This document shows, piece after piece, positions 19,011 to 29,966 of a DNA stretch of 64,000 nt. Both the position numbers and the translations under genes were made by a program. How positions within the stretch are numbered: position 1 is the first letter of the stretch; every line of letters begins with the position of its first letter. Source of the DNA: Bradyrhizobium sp. NP1. Lineage in GTDB: Bacteria; Pseudomonadota; Alphaproteobacteria; Rhizobiales; Xanthobacteraceae. The stretch spans positions 186,001-250,000 of the forward strand of contig NZ_CP127385.1 of the NCBI RefSeq assembly GCF_030378205.1, read 5' to 3'. The notes under the pieces were generated by a model. That model was not told where the DNA came from, did no database searches, and was given only the letters and a program-made list of their open reading frames with translations.

Positions 19011-19583
19011 CTAACCGCGCGAGCGCCTGACCCGAACGTAAAGCGCGCCCTCGCCGCCATGGCCGATATGCGCTTCGTCGAAGCCGACCACGAGCGCACG
19101 GAATTCCGGCAGGCTCAGCCATTGCGGCACCTGGCGCCGCAGCACGCCGCGCTCGCCGTCGGCCGTGCCCTTGCCGGTGATGACGAGCACGAAGGTGAGG
19201 CCGTCATGATGCGCGCGCTGCAGGAAGGCGTGGAGCGCGCGATGCGCGCGCATCTGGGTCATGCCATGCAGGTCAAGCCGCGCGTCGATCTCGGCGCGGC
19301 CGCGCGACAGTCTCGCGCGCTCGCGGCGGCCGATTGGCGCGAGTGGCGGCGCCGCCGGCTTCGGCGGCAGCGGCGCCTTGGCCGAGGCAATCGGTCGCGG
19401 CGTGGCGAGCGCCTTGGCCGCAATCGGCGAGGTTTCTGATGCCGCGGCCGGCTTCACAACCCGCGGGCTCTTGCGCAACGGCTTGACCTGGCGGGCGACG
19501 CTGTCCCAGAGCGCGCGCTCGTCCTCGCTCAGCGTACGCCGATGGCGTGGCGAAGGCGTCTCGTCCGATGGCACGCGTTTCAT
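19011..19583 (-). CDS. Smr-domain protein
   Basis: A 190-aa protein with a basic, Pro/Ala-rich N-terminal half and a C-terminal Smr (MutS2-like nuclease) domain from about residue 95: LDLHGMTQ, FVLVITGKG and HIGHGGEGALYVRVRR. Stand-alone Smr proteins are often endonucleases acting on RNA or DNA. Its ATG overlaps the mltA stop (ATGA), a conserved alphaproteobacterial pairing. Confidence 0.93.
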   Translation of the reverse strand: MKRVPSDETPSPRHRRTLSEDERALWDSVARQVKPLRKSPRVVKPAAASETSPIAAKALATPRPIASAKAPLPPKPAAPPLAPIGRRERARLSRGRAEIDARLDLHGMTQMRAHRALHAFLQRAHHDGLTFVLVITGKGTADGERGVLRRQVPQWLSLPEFRALVVGFDEAHIGHGGEGALYVRVRRSRG

Positions 19584-21145
19584 CAGCCGCGCCGCTCGGA
19601 GCGGTGGCGTGGACGCGGCTCGTCGCGAGCCGGCGCAAGGCTCGGCCGCGGCTCGGGCAGCGGTACGGCGGCCGCGGTGGGCGGCGCGCTCTGCGCGGTA
19701 GTCGTCGCAGGCTGCGCCGGCGCGGACGCCTTCTGGTCCTTGGCCGGCTCCTTGACCGGCTCCTTGGCGGGATCAGTCTGCGGAAACAGTTTTGCGATTT
19801 TCGCCGAGGGCCGGGGATCCGGCACCGGCAGCTTGCGGCCGCGTTCGGCGGGATCAAGGCTCTTCGGCACCAGCATGACAAAGCGCATGGTGTGGCGCAG
19901 CCGGCCGGAAACCTTGCCCGCATCCGCGCCCGCGCCGAAGTACAGGTCGGCGCGCGCCGGCCCCGTGATCGCCGAGCCCGTATCCTGCGCGATCATCAAT
20001 CTTTGAAATGGCGTCTTCGACCGCTCCGATTCGATCGGCAGATCACCGGCGATGAAGAACGGCGTGCCGTAGACATGCAGCGACTTGTCGACCGCGATCG
20101 AGCGGCCCGGCGTCAGCGGCACGCCCTGCGCGCCGACCGCCTCGTCCTTGTCGGCAAGCGGCACGATCCGGAAAAACACGTAGGCGCGGTTCTGCCGCCG
20201 CAGATCCTTGGCGCCATCGGGATTCTGCTCCATCCATGCCCTGATCCGCTGCATCGACATCTCCTCTTTCGGGATGATGCCGCGATCGATCAGCACGCGG
20301 CCGACCGCCGTATAGGGGTAGCCGTTATGCGCGTCATAGTTGATGCGCAGCGTTGTGCCGTCCTGCAGGTGAATGCGCGCCGAGCCCTGGATCTGCGCGA
20401 ACAGAAGGTCGGTCGGGTCCTTGAGCCAGCAGATCTCGAGCCCGCGGCCGGCGATGGCGCCGTCCTCGATCTCGGCCCGGTCGTAATAGGGCACGAGCTT
20501 GCGGCGGCCGATCTTGCGATAGACCGGGCCCTTGTTGGGCAGATCGGGCGCGTCCTGGGCGTAGCCACGCACGAACAGGTTGGAAGGACGGCGATAGACC
20601 GGCACGTTGAAGACATCGCTCTGGGTCCGCGATCCCTCCAGAACCGGCTCGTAATAGCCGGTCACGAAGCCCGCATCTTCCCCAAGCCGCGAGATCTGCA
20701 GCGGCACGAAATGCGTTTCGAAGAACGCGCGCGCCCGCGCCGGCTCCGTGATCTCGCCGGCGCGCGCCGCCTGGCATGGCTCGCGCAGCGACGCGCCGAG
20801 CGCCTTTGGCGCGGAGGCCGATGCGGCAGGCTGCGCCACGATCGGCCTGCAGCTCACGCGAAACGCCTTGAAGGCGGCGACGTGATCGTCGCTGCTCCAG
20901 CCGGGAACGTCGGCCCAGGCCAGCGGAATGTACTGGCTGCCGGCGACCTCGAGCGGAAGGGCAAGGGATGGATAGGGCAGATGGCGCGGGGCCGGTGCGG
21001 GTTCGGCCTGGCGTGCGTGATGCAGACGCCGCGCACCATAGGCGACGAGCGGAACGAGCGACAGCACAACCGCGATCGTGCAAAATGCCGCGGCATATCG
21101 TCCGAGGCGAACCGAACCGATGCTAGTGGGCGCTACCCGTCCCAA
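19583..21145 (-). CDS. mltA: Membrane-bound lytic murein transglycosylase A
   Basis: A product of about 520 aa with an N-terminal hydrophobic segment (AAFCTIAVVLSLVPLVAYGA), the MltA domain (FVTGYYEPVLEGS, QIQGSARI, VGRVLIDRGIIP) and the C-terminal 3D domain (IAQDTGSAITG, RADLYFG). It cleaves peptidoglycan to 1,6-anhydro products. The start is uncertain. No in-frame ATG or GTG lies between the Tim44-gene stop and the hydrophobic segment, so I propose TTG 21145 preceded by GGAAG, overlapping the Tim44-like gene by about 23 bp. The frame stays open to 21238. The Pro/Ala-rich tail (about 60 residues) is an extension over the basic family length. Confidence 0.88.
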   Translation of the reverse strand: MGRVAPTSIGSVRLGRYAAAFCTIAVVLSLVPLVAYGARRLHHARQAEPAPAPRHLPYPSLALPLEVAGSQYIPLAWADVPGWSSDDHVAAFKAFRVSCRPIVAQPAASASAPKALGASLREPCQAARAGEITEPARARAFFETHFVPLQISRLGEDAGFVTGYYEPVLEGSRTQSDVFNVPVYRRPSNLFVRGYAQDAPDLPNKGPVYRKIGRRKLVPYYDRAEIEDGAIAGRGLEICWLKDPTDLLFAQIQGSARIHLQDGTTLRINYDAHNGYPYTAVGRVLIDRGIIPKEEMSMQRIRAWMEQNPDGAKDLRRQNRAYVFFRIVPLADKDEAVGAQGVPLTPGRSIAVDKSLHVYGTPFFIAGDLPIESERSKTPFQRLMIAQDTGSAITGPARADLYFGAGADAGKVSGRLRHTMRFVMLVPKSLDPAERGRKLPVPDPRPSAKIAKLFPQTDPAKEPVKEPAKDQKASAPAQPATTTAQSAPPTAAAVPLPEPRPSLAPARDEPRPRHRSERRG

Positions 21146-21827
21146 CCAGCTTCCAATTCGGGTCGCGCGAATTCGTGTCGCGAGCGAATGTCCAGACATC
21201 GGTGATATCGGCAACCTTGTCCGGATTGCCGTCGACAATGGTGCCGGCCTTGTCGCGGGTGACGGAAATCATCTGCGACACGAAACGAACGGTGAGCTGG
21301 ACGGTGCGGTCGCGGGCTTCCGCGCCCACGAGCTCCGCCTTGTCGATCGAGACGAAGCGCGTCTCGGTCTTCTGCTCGTGCTTCTCGCGATCCTTGATCG
21401 CGGCGTCGAAGCTTTCATAGACCTCCGGCGACAGGAGATCGCGCAGCGCGCGGCGATCCCCGTTGGCAAAGGCGAGCACGATCATCTCGTAGGCGCTGCG
21501 CGCGCCTGAGAGGAAATGCCGCGGATCGAACGAGGAATCGAGCGTTGCGACGGCGTCGAGCCCCTGGGCCAGCGACGTGCCCGGCTCGGCGATGCTCTTC
21601 CACCGGTCGGTCGGCGGGGTGACCTCGGCGCTCGGCGCCAGCGGCGCCTGGTCGATCACCTTGCCCGGCATCGGCACGACATTGGCGTCCTGCGCGCCTT
21701 GCACCGCATTGCGGGCGGCGCGATCGAACGGCGGCCGCTCGCTGCCGGTGCGCTGCCCGAGGACGCTGCGCAGGCGCAGGAAAATGAACACGGCCAGCGC
21801 CAGGAAGATGATCGTATAGATGTCCAC
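21123..21827 (-). CDS. Tim44/TimA-family protein
   Basis: A protein of about 234 aa. The N-terminal membrane segment (DIYTIIFLALAVFIFLRL) is followed by a low-complexity linker and the C-terminal Tim44-like domain (from about residue 95), containing RFVSIDKAELVGAEARDRT and ITDVWTFARDTN. Bacterial relatives are inner-membrane proteins of unclear role. The start is GTG 21827, giving the usual MDIYTIIF beginning; the frame is open to 21887. It overlaps mltA at its 3' end, so the chain Tim44-mltA-smr is probably one transcript. Confidence 0.9.
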   Translation of the reverse strand: MDIYTIIFLALAVFIFLRLRSVLGQRTGSERPPFDRAARNAVQGAQDANVVPMPGKVIDQAPLAPSAEVTPPTDRWKSIAEPGTSLAQGLDAVATLDSSFDPRHFLSGARSAYEMIVLAFANGDRRALRDLLSPEVYESFDAAIKDREKHEQKTETRFVSIDKAELVGAEARDRTVQLTVRFVSQMISVTRDKAGTIVDGNPDKVADITDVWTFARDTNSRDPNWKLVGTGSAH

Positions 21828-22247
21828 GTCGTTTCGCTTTCTGGTCTCTACCGGCAACGGGCTCGGCGTGAGAAGCGTTCCCCGCATTACAAGGGAACGG
21901 CAGAGATTACATCATCGATTCAAGTCCGCCCGATGTAGGCACGAAATCTTGCTCGGCCAATGGCGTTTATCGTCACGGGATTGTAGCGCGTTTTAGGCGT
22001 GAGGGGAAACCCGTTCCTGCCTGGAAATCGCGCATATTCAATCATTTAACCTTGTTGCATCGTGAGCATTCCGGCATTCCGGCCGCTGATAACCGTTAGG
22101 GCATTTAAGCGGCCAAGCGACGCGGGCTTAGCTTGTGGAGCAAGGCGGGCCTATGATAGCCACTCGCCCCGACGGCCGCATTTTGGCCTCCCGCGCGCCC
22201 TTCAAAACCGAAAACGGGCCTGATGCCCGCGCCCCAGGAGACATTCG
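21828..22247. promoter_or_regulatory. Gene-free divergent region between Tim44-like and secB
   Basis: About 420 bp without a supportable gene. It must hold the promoters of the leftward Tim44-mltA-smr unit and of secB. The middle part (about 21960-22060) is comparatively AT-rich. The secB ribosome site AGGAG lies 7 nt before its ATG. Confidence 0.5.
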
Positions 22248-22736
22248 ATGACCAACGGCAACGGCACTTCTCCCGAGGCGGCCCCTCCTCCGCAGCTCAA
22301 CGTGCTGGCGCAGTACACCAAGGACCTGTCGTTCGAGAACCCGAACGCCCCGGCCTCGCTTTCACCGCAGCCGCAGCCGCCCCAGATCAACATCCAGATC
22401 AATGTCGGCGCCAACAACATCGCCCAGAACGAATATGAAGTGACGCTCTCGGTCGAGGGCAAGGCCGAGAACGCCGGCAAGCTGATGTTTTCCTTCGAGC
22501 TGATCTACGCCGGCGTGTTCCGGATCGTGAACGTGCCGCAGGAAAACCTGCATCCGCTGATCATGATCGAATGTCCGCGGCTGTTGTTCCCGTTCGCCCG
22601 CGAGATCATCGCAACTGCGGTGCGCGACGGCGGTTTCCCGCCGCTGATGCTGGACCCGGTCGATTTCGTCGGCCTGTACCGCCAGAATATGGAACGGCAG
22701 GCGGCCGCGCAAGGTGTCGGCGTCAAGCCGAGCTGA
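22248..22736 (+). CDS. secB: Protein-export chaperone SecB
   Basis: A 162-aa SecB of the alphaproteobacterial type with a Pro/Ser/Ala-rich N-terminus ([14 protein letters not shown]). The core contains [31 protein letters not shown] and [11 protein letters not shown]. It holds preproteins unfolded for SecA. Convergent with dnaQ; secB next to dnaQ/coaE/maf is conserved near the origin in this class. Confidence 0.97.
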   Translation: MTNGNGTSPEAAPPPQLNVLAQYTKDLSFENPNAPASLSPQPQPPQINIQINVGANNIAQNEYEVTLSVEGKAENAGKLMFSFELIYAGVFRIVNVPQENLHPLIMIECPRLLFPFAREIIATAVRDGGFPPLMLDPVDFVGLYRQNMERQAAAQGVGVKPS

Positions 22737-22787
22737 TTGCCCGGCGCGATTGCGGCCGAAAAAAGCCGGACACCCGTTTATCGAACG

Positions 22788-23489
22788 TCAGATCCGCTCC
22801 ACCAGGAACTCGTTCCAGATCGGCTTGTCGCCGAGCGTGGCGATGAAGGCGCGGTGCGCCTCGCGCTCGGCGTCCGTGAGGCGAGGAACAAGAGGCGACG
22901 GCCGCTGCCGGCGCGGCATGTCGCCGGACATGCCGATGCGGATCTCGCGGGTCTCCGCTGCCAGGATGAGCTGCGACTGCCGCGCCCCGATCAGGTCGAT
23001 ATAGACTTCGGCCAGCAGCTCGGCGTCGAGCAAGGCGCCATGCTTGGTGCGGCGGGAATTGTCGATCGCATATCGCGAGCAGAGATCGTCGAGCCGGTTC
23101 GAGACGCCGGGATGCTTGCGCCGCGCCAACAAAAGGGTGTCGACCAGCCGGTCGCGGGTGATCGCCGGCCGCTTGATCCGATCGAGCTCGGCATTGATGA
23201 AGCTGATGTCGAACGAGGCGTTGTGGATCACCAGCGGCGCGTCGGCGATGAAGGCGAGAAAATCCTCGACGATCTCGGTAAACAGCGGCTGGCCGGCCAG
23301 GAATTCGGTCGACAGCCCGTGCACGGCGAAGGCTTCCGCCGGCATGTCCCGCTCGGGATTGATGTAGCGGTGAAACGTCTGCCCGGTCGGCATGCGGTTG
23401 AAGATCTCGATGCAGCCGACCTCGACCAGGCGATCGCCCCGCAGGGGATCGAGGCCGGTGGTTTCGGTATCGAGGACGATCTCGCGCAT
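22788..23489 (-). CDS. dnaQ: DNA polymerase III epsilon subunit
   Basis: A 233-aa DEDDh 3'-5' exonuclease proofreading subunit. Exo I is VLDTETTGLDP, Exo II is HNASFDISF, and Exo III is HGALLDAELLAEVY with the catalytic His. The C-terminal tail would bind the polymerase alpha subunit. Leftmost of the leftward group dnaQ-coaE-maf-PDRP. Confidence 0.97.
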   Translation of the reverse strand: MREIVLDTETTGLDPLRGDRLVEVGCIEIFNRMPTGQTFHRYINPERDMPAEAFAVHGLSTEFLAGQPLFTEIVEDFLAFIADAPLVIHNASFDISFINAELDRIKRPAITRDRLVDTLLLARRKHPGVSNRLDDLCSRYAIDNSRRTKHGALLDAELLAEVYIDLIGARQSQLILAAETREIRIGMSGDMPRRQRPSPLVPRLTDAEREAHRAFIATLGDKPIWNEFLVERI

Positions 23490-23509
23490 GGGTCTTTCGA
23501 AAGATACTA

Positions 23510-23671
23510 GTGTGGAGGTTCGGAAGTTCTCTTCATTTGTGCAGCGAGTTCGTCAAGAGAACTTCCGAACCACCAGAATTATAAGCTTGCCAGTGTCCCT
23601 TCAAATCCGAAGTTCGCAAGAGAGCCCGCCGCAAAATGATGCGAACCTCGGACTTGGGACACTACCGACGA
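23510..23671. repeat. Palindromic intergenic repeat element, copy 1 (two inverted repeats)
   Basis: The dnaQ-coaE gap is almost wholly inverted repeat. The first has perfect 17-bp arms, 23517-23533 and 23555-23571 (GGTTCGGAAGTTCTCTT and its complement). The second has arms 23592-23618 and 23640-23663, sharing AGTGTCCC, TCCGA and GTTCGCA with few mismatches. Both carry the cores TTCGGAAGTT or TTCAAATCCGAAGTTCG that recur at 24.9, 36.1 and 38.9 kb. Confidence 0.8.
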
Positions 23672-23672
23672 A

Positions 23673-24272
23673 TCAGTTCCGCCGCCGCGGCATCTTAGCA
23701 ACCTCGCGCAGGATGTCGCGGATTTGCGCCCGCACGGGGTCGAGCCCGTGCGACGTATCCACGACGAAATCCGCGCGCTGGCGCTTCTCGGCATCTGGCA
23801 TCTGCCGCGCCAGGATCGCGTCGAGTTTCGCATCCGTCATGTTGTCCCGCGACAGGATGCGCTGGCGCTGGTTTTCCGGCGATGTCGTCACCACCGCAAC
23901 CGCATCGACCCGCTTCTCGCCGCCGGTCTCATAGAGCAGGGGAATATCGACCACGGCGACCGCCGCGCCGGAGCGCTCTGCTTCGTCGAGAAACTGCTGG
24001 TGATGCGCGCGCAGCATCGGATGCACGATCGCCTCCAGCCGCTTCATCGCCGCGGGATCATGCACGACCTTGGCCGACAGCAGCGCGCGGTCGACCTTTC
24101 CGTTGACGGTGGTTCCGGGAAAGGCGGCCTCGATCGCCGGCGCCGCCTCGCCTTCGTAGATTTTATGGACGGTGGCATCGGCGTCGTAGACGGGAACGCC
24201 CGCCTCCGCGAACAGTTTTGCGGTCGTGGACTTTCCCATCCCAATCGACCCGGTCAAACCAAGTATTCGCAT
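23673..24272 (-). CDS. coaE: Dephospho-CoA kinase
   Basis: A 199-aa P-loop kinase for the last step of CoA synthesis. [16 protein letters not shown] holds Walker [13 protein letters not shown] in IVHPMLR and VDIPLLYE follow. An alternative ATG at 24290 overlaps the maf stop by ATGA and adds six residues (MSREKG); both starts are plausible. It ends 2 bp from the repeat element. Confidence 0.96.
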   Translation of the reverse strand: MRILGLTGSIGMGKSTTAKLFAEAGVPVYDADATVHKIYEGEAAPAIEAAFPGTTVNGKVDRALLSAKVVHDPAAMKRLEAIVHPMLRAHHQQFLDEAERSGAAVAVVDIPLLYETGGEKRVDAVAVVTTSPENQRQRILSRDNMTDAKLDAILARQMPDAEKRQRADFVVDTSHGLDPVRAQIRDILREVAKMPRRRN

Positions 24273-24286
24273 TCCCTTCTCTCTGC

Positions 24287-24895
24287 TCATACCGCCAGCA
24301 ACCCCTCGCTGCGCAGGAAGCCGAGCAGCGGCAGAAGCGGCAGGCCGAGGATCGTGAAATGATCGCCTTCGATCCTCTCGAACAGATGCACGCCAAGTCG
24401 CTCGAGCTGATAGGCGCTGACACTTGCCGTGACTGCTTCGCCCGCCGCATCCAGATAGGCCGCGATTTCGCCTTCGGTCAGCGATCGCATGGTCATGCGT
24501 GCCACCGCAACCGTTTCGAACAGGATCGCGGTATCGCGCGCCACCGCAACCGCGGAGTGAAGCTCATGAGTCCGGCCGGCTAGGTCGCGCAATTGCGCCG
24601 CGGCCTGTGCGCGGCCGCCTGGCTTGTTGAACAAGCGACTGCCCAGCGCAAGCGTCTGGTCGGCGCCGACGACATGACGTCCGGGTTTTTGCGCACTTAC
24701 GGCGAGCGCCTTTTCGCGCGCCAGCCGCGACGCAACTTCGCCTGGACCTGACAAGCCTGCCGACTGCTCAATCGCACGCTCGTCGATATCGGCCGGCACG
24801 GGCTCGAAGCGGATGCCGGCATCGGCGAGCAGCGTCTGCCGTGCCCGGCTTTGCGATGCCAGGATCAGGGGCTCGGTCCCGCGCCAGATCGTCAT
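24287..24895 (-). CDS. maf: Maf-family nucleotide pyrophosphatase
   Basis: A 202-aa Maf protein. [14 protein letters not shown] is the N-terminal substrate loop, GADQTLALG holds the catalytic Asp, and a C-terminal [11 protein letters not shown] follows. Family members hydrolyse non-canonical nucleoside triphosphates. Overlaps coaE by 4 nt if coaE starts at 24290. Confidence 0.95.
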   Translation of the reverse strand: MTIWRGTEPLILASQSRARQTLLADAGIRFEPVPADIDERAIEQSAGLSGPGEVASRLAREKALAVSAQKPGRHVVGADQTLALGSRLFNKPGGRAQAAAQLRDLAGRTHELHSAVAVARDTAILFETVAVARMTMRSLTEGEIAAYLDAAGEAVTASVSAYQLERLGVHLFERIEGDHFTILGLPLLPLLGFLRSEGLLAV

Positions 24896-24910
24896 CGGCT
24901 GGTACCCGGT

Positions 24911-24976
24911 TTCCGAAGTTCGCGAGTCACTGCGGCAATCTCTGTGGTGGACTTCAAATCGGCGGTGCCAGTCACT
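24911..24976. repeat. Palindromic intergenic repeat element, copy 2 (partial)
   Basis: The maf-PDRP gap carries TTCCGAAGTTCG (24911-24922) and ACTTCAAATCGGCGGTGCCAG (24951-24971; 21 bases, core given in part elsewhere). The same two modules occur at 36.04-36.20 kb. Here the symmetric partners are degraded. Confidence 0.65.
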
Positions 24977-25807
24977 CTACCGATGCCGCTGCCGGTCGGT
25001 ATAGAGCTTCAGGATGGCCGCCGCGGTTTCCTCGATCGAGCGGCGAGTGACGTCGAGCTGCGGCCAGTTGAATCGCGCGCTCAACCGCCGCGCATAGGCG
25101 ACCTCGTCGGTCACGGCCTGCTTGTCGATATATTCATCGCTGCCGGAACTCGCGCCCATGCTCAACAGCCGGTTCTGCCGCACCTGGATCAATCGTTCCG
25201 GTGTCGCATGCAGGCTGACCACGAGCGGCTTGGTCAGGCTCTCGAGCTGCCGCGGCAGCTGAATACCCGGCACCAGCGGCACATTGGCGGTGCGGATGCC
25301 GCGGTTGGCGAGATAGATCGAGGTCGGCGTCTTGGAGGTGCGCGACACTCCAACCAGCACCACGTCGGCGTCTTCGAGGCCTTCGACATGCTGACCATCA
25401 TCATGAATCATCGTGTAGTTCAGTGCGTCGATGCGCTTGAAATATTCGGCGTTGAGCACGTGCTGCGCGCCGACCCGGCCTGCGGTCGCGGCACCCAGAT
25501 AGGCCTCGAACAACTGCATCACCGGCCCGATGATCGACAGGCTCGGGATGTTGATCTCCTTGCACTTCGATTCCAGTCGGACCACGAGATCCTTTTCCAG
25601 CAACGTGAACAGCACGATGCCCGGCGCCTCCTCGATCTCGTCGAGCACGCGGTCGAGCTGCTTCTGGCTGCGCACCAGCGGATAGACATGCTCGACCGGC
25701 GTCACATTGGCGTATTGCGCGGCCACCGCGCGCGCCACCGTGATCAGGGTTTCGCCGGTCGAATCAGAGACCAGATGAAGGTGAAAATAGTTGCCTGTCG
25801 TGGGCAC
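24977..25807 (-). CDS. PEP synthase/pyruvate phosphate dikinase regulatory protein (PpsR/PDRP, DUF299)
   Basis: A 276-aa bifunctional kinase/pyrophosphorylase of the COG1806 family that switches PPDK or PEP synthase by Thr phosphorylation. [11 protein letters not shown], the P-loop-like [11 protein letters not shown] and VPLVPGI are diagnostic. The start is GTG 25807. From memory, the Caulobacter gene that borders the chromosome origin (the RP001 homologue) is of this family, which makes the gap upstream notable. Confidence 0.93.
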   Translation of the reverse strand: MPTTGNYFHLHLVSDSTGETLITVARAVAAQYANVTPVEHVYPLVRSQKQLDRVLDEIEEAPGIVLFTLLEKDLVVRLESKCKEINIPSLSIIGPVMQLFEAYLGAATAGRVGAQHVLNAEYFKRIDALNYTMIHDDGQHVEGLEDADVVLVGVSRTSKTPTSIYLANRGIRTANVPLVPGIQLPRQLESLTKPLVVSLHATPERLIQVRQNRLLSMGASSGSDEYIDKQAVTDEVAYARRLSARFNWPQLDVTRRSIEETAAAILKLYTDRQRHR

Positions 25808-26237
25808 GCTGAACCTGTATCCGCTGTGAATCCTTGTGGAGCTCGGTGATGAGAATCGACCGCATCCTCGCTGCTTTGGGACAACCCCGTCCGTTCTTCA
25901 CACCGCCTCGGGAAAGGAAAACGCTGCGCGGCTTCGGAATGATAGTGGGGTTACCCCGACTTGTCTCTGTATAAGCTCTGGATGAAACGCGGCAAGCCGC
26001 TGATTGCAGGATGGTTCTCCGGCTCGTCGCCGGCGGGGATGGCGCCGTTGAAGGATGTGAACAAGCGACCGGCATCGATCGGGCTGTCTTGCGCGAGTGC
26101 AATCCACCGTCACTAAAGACTCAAACTTCAAGATTCTAAATTTAGTTAAGGAAGGCTTGCATTGGGGACAGGCCTCGGCACAAACGGATGGTGAGGTTGC
26201 GGCATCGATCGCGATGCGCCGCGCCGGCGAGGTACCC
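25808..26237. other. Candidate chromosome replication origin region
   Basis: A 430-bp gene-free gap where transcription diverges: all genes from 25807 back to dnaQ run left, and all from hemJ to parB run right. Three 9-mers are one mismatch from the DnaA box TTATNCACA: TTCTTCACA (25894-25902), TCTGTATAA, reverse strand (25966-25974), and TGTGAACAA, reverse strand (26056-26064). An AT-rich stretch lies at about 26110-26152, with several GANTC sites. Neighbours (PDRP, maf, coaE, dnaQ, parAB, mnmG) are origin markers in alphaproteobacteria. No perfect DnaA box was found, so this is a candidate only. Confidence 0.45.
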
Positions 26238-26660
26238 ATGTACGAGTGGATCAAGGCGCTGCACATCATTGCCGTCATCTCCTGGATGGCGGGCATGCTC
26301 TATCTGCCGCGGCTGTTCGTCTATCACTGCGAGGCCGAGCCCGGCTCCCGACAATCCGAAACATTCAAGGTGATGGAGCGTCGCCTGCTCAAGGCGATCA
26401 TCAATCCCGCGATGATCATGACCTGGCTTGCCGGGCTTTACCTCGTATGGGCCGGGCACTGGTATCTGTCCGGCTGGTTTCACGCCAAATTCCTGCTGGT
26501 GCTGGTACTATCCGGCGTTCACGGTTTTTTTTCTCGCTGCGTGAAGGACTTCGCCGCCGACCGGAATACCCGAAGCCAGAAATTCTACCGTATTATCAAT
26601 GAGGTGCCGACACTGCTGATGATCTTCATCGTGGTCTTGGTGGTCATCAAGCCGTTCTGA
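26238..26660 (+). CDS. hemJ: Protoporphyrinogen IX oxidase HemJ
   Basis: A 140-aa membrane protein with four hydrophobic helices. It starts MYEWIKALHIIAVISWMAG with the conserved His of the family and contains GWFHAKFLLVL with the conserved Lys. It oxidises protoporphyrinogen IX for haem synthesis in organisms without HemG/HemY. Start ATG 26238 has GAGG 5 nt before it; the frame is open from 26097 but homology begins here. Confidence 0.95.
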   Translation: MYEWIKALHIIAVISWMAGMLYLPRLFVYHCEAEPGSRQSETFKVMERRLLKAIINPAMIMTWLAGLYLVWAGHWYLSGWFHAKFLLVLVLSGVHGFFSRCVKDFAADRNTRSQKFYRIINEVPTLLMIFIVVLVVIKPF

Positions 26661-26920
26661 CAGGCAAACCCGCTCAAAGCTTCCGCACAGCGGCTGCTTG
26701 CGAAGCGAAAGGCGATTTTCTATATTGAGGCTATCCCCACCCCACGCAGGCGGATGTGGTCGCGTTCCGGTTCCTTCAAGCGAGCCGGCCGCCGCATCAG
26801 GTTTGAAGCCTCTCCGGCGCTTTCCTTGCTTAGACCTGCGGACTCCTCACCTTTTGTGTCCGCTTTTCCCTAAAGCCACCTCGCAAATCTCCCTACCAGT
26901 TACCCCACAGGACCACCCCA

Positions 26921-28186
<1,266 letters not shown>

Positions 28187-28212
28187 TTCGCTTGTCGCGA
28201 GCGATTTTGGCG

Positions 28213-28243
28213 GGGCGCCTCTCGATCGGGAGGCGCCCTTTTT
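28213..28243 (+). terminator. Intrinsic terminator after rho
   Basis: Nine-bp perfect stem GGGCGCCTC/GAGGCGCCC with an 8-nt loop (28213-28221 and 28230-28238), followed by five T residues. It lies 27 bp after the rho stop on the plus strand. Confidence 0.85.
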
Positions 28244-28479
28244 CGTGGATCGAGGGTGGCTGCCTATGCTGCAAAAAAGATGCAGCAATCGATGCCCCGG
28301 CCTGGTGCCATCAGTCGTTCAAGACTTTGATTTGTTTATATATTTTGCGCGTTCGTTTAAACCGCGAATGATATCAGCCGCTGCCCTGTGATGTTGCAGC
28401 GCAATACGGGACGAAAGAGGCGATGCGGACGCTTCCTCAAATCGCATTGCATTGCCTTGAGGCCGCGGACAAATAGGCC

Positions 28480-29793
28480 ATGCATCCACGCGACCAGACG
28501 ATCTTTGCGCTGTCATCCGGCCGGCCGCCGAGTGCGATCGCCGTCGTTCGCATATCAGGGCGCGAGGCCGGTACGGTGCTCGCGAAGCTCATCGGCAAAA
28601 TTCCGGCATCGCGCAGGGCGACGCGTGCCGTGTTGCGCGACGCCGATGGCGAACCGATCGATGATGCGATCATGCTGTGGTTTCCGGCACCCGCCAGCGC
28701 CACCGGCGAAGACGTCGCCGAGCTTCATGTCCATGGCAGCCGAGCGGTGCTCGCAGCGCTGTTCGAGCGGCTCGCGCGAATCGAAAATGTCCGCGCCGCC
28801 GAGCCCGGCGAATTCACCCGCCGCGCCTTCGAGAACGGCAAGCTCGATCTCACCGAGGCCGAAGGGCTGGACGATCTGATTCACGCCGACACCGACCGAC
28901 AACGCCGCCAGGCGCTGCGTCAGTTGCAGGGACTGCTCGGTGACAGGGCGCGCGACTGGCGCGAGCGCATCATCGCAGCCCAGGCGTTGTTCGAGGCCGG
29001 CATCGATTTTTCCGACGAGGGCGACGTGCCTGCTGCGTTGATCGCGCCGGCCATGGCAAAGGTCAAAGCGCTGCTCGGTGAGATCGAAGAAGTGCTTGCG
29101 GCGCAGGGGCGGGGTGAACGGCTGCGCGACGGCCTCGTGATCGCAATCGCGGGTCCGCCGAATGTCGGCAAGTCGACGCTGATGAATCAACTGGCGCGGC
29201 GCGAGGTGGCGATCGTCTCGCCGCATGCCGGCACCACGCGCGACATCATCGAGGTGCAGCTCGACCTCGAAGGCTATCCGGTGATCGTGATCGACACCGC
29301 CGGCATCCGCGAGACCGATGACCCCGTGGAGCAGGAGGGCGTGCGGCGGGCGAGGGCACGCGCGGCGGAAGCCGACCTCGTGCTATGGCTGACCGACGCG
29401 ACCCGGCGCGCGGACGCGGCGATCGCAGGACATGCGCCGGCCTGGATCGTGCGCAACAAGATCGACCTTGATCCGGAGGGGGCTCGCGAAGGCTTCGCGA
29501 TTTCCGCGAGCCGAGGTGACGGGCTGTCCGAACTGATGGCGGCCCTGGTTCGCTTTGCCCACGATTTCTTCGGAGAGATTGAGAGCGGCGTGATCACCCG
29601 CCAGCGGCAGCGAGACTTGCTGCAGCAAACGGCCGACGCGCTTCGGCGCAGCCTCGGGGCGATCGACCAGGGCGAGGAGCTGGCGGCGGAGGAATTGCGG
29701 ATCGCGGCCTACGCCCTGGGGAGGTTGCTCGGCCGGGTCGACGTCGAGGACATCCTGGACGTGATCTTCCGCGAGTTCTGCATTGGAAAGTAG
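28480..29793 (+). CDS. mnmE: tRNA-modifying GTPase MnmE (TrmE)
   Basis: A 437-aa enzyme of the wobble-uridine 5-carboxymethylaminomethyl pathway. It has an N-terminal tetrahydrofolate-binding domain ([20 protein letters not shown]), a G domain with [17 protein letters not shown] and NKID, and the C-terminal FCIGK motif with the catalytic Cys. Acts with MnmG, which is the next gene, 173 bp downstream across three parS sites. Confidence 0.98.
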   Translation: MHPRDQTIFALSSGRPPSAIAVVRISGREAGTVLAKLIGKIPASRRATRAVLRDADGEPIDDAIMLWFPAPASATGEDVAELHVHGSRAVLAALFERLARIENVRAAEPGEFTRRAFENGKLDLTEAEGLDDLIHADTDRQRRQALRQLQGLLGDRARDWRERIIAAQALFEAGIDFSDEGDVPAALIAPAMAKVKALLGEIEEVLAAQGRGERLRDGLVIAIAGPPNVGKSTLMNQLARREVAIVSPHAGTTRDIIEVQLDLEGYPVIVIDTAGIRETDDPVEQEGVRRARARAAEADLVLWLTDATRRADAAIAGHAPAWIVRNKIDLDPEGAREGFAISASRGDGLSELMAALVRFAHDFFGEIESGVITRQRQRDLLQQTADALRRSLGAIDQGEELAAEELRIAAYALGRLLGRVDVEDILDVIFREFCIGK

Positions 29794-29848
29794 CACTATC
29801 GCTTCGTTCAACCGATTGATGAGTGGTTAAGGGATATGGTTAACGCCG

Positions 29849-29864
29849 TGTTTCACGTGAAACA
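29849..29864. other. parS centromere site 1
   Basis: Perfect 16-bp match to TGTTTCACGTGAAACA, the ParB-binding consensus, in the mnmE-mnmG gap. Confidence 0.97.
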
Positions 29865-29873
29865 TGGAACCGG

Positions 29874-29889
29874 TGTTTCACGTGAAACA
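29874..29889. other. parS centromere site 2
   Basis: Second perfect 16-bp TGTTTCACGTGAAACA, centred 25 bp from site 1. Confidence 0.97.
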
Positions 29890-29913
29890 GCCGCGCGGGT
29901 CACGAAATTCATC

Positions 29914-29929
29914 CGTTTCACGTGAAACG
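29914..29929. other. parS centromere site 3
   Basis: CGTTTCACGTGAAACG: the 14-bp core is perfect, outer bases changed symmetrically. It lies 37 bp before the mnmG start. Confidence 0.93.
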
Positions 29930-29966
29930 TCTTCCGGCCTTTGCCTCCGCGCGATAGAAGGGCGCC

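Noticed and set aside
29821..29850. CtrA-type site (ATGGTTAA, reverse of TTAACCAT) before the parS cluster
   Set aside because: Only a half-site has the right sequence; the second TTAA is 9 bp away rather than 7, so it is not reported as a feature.
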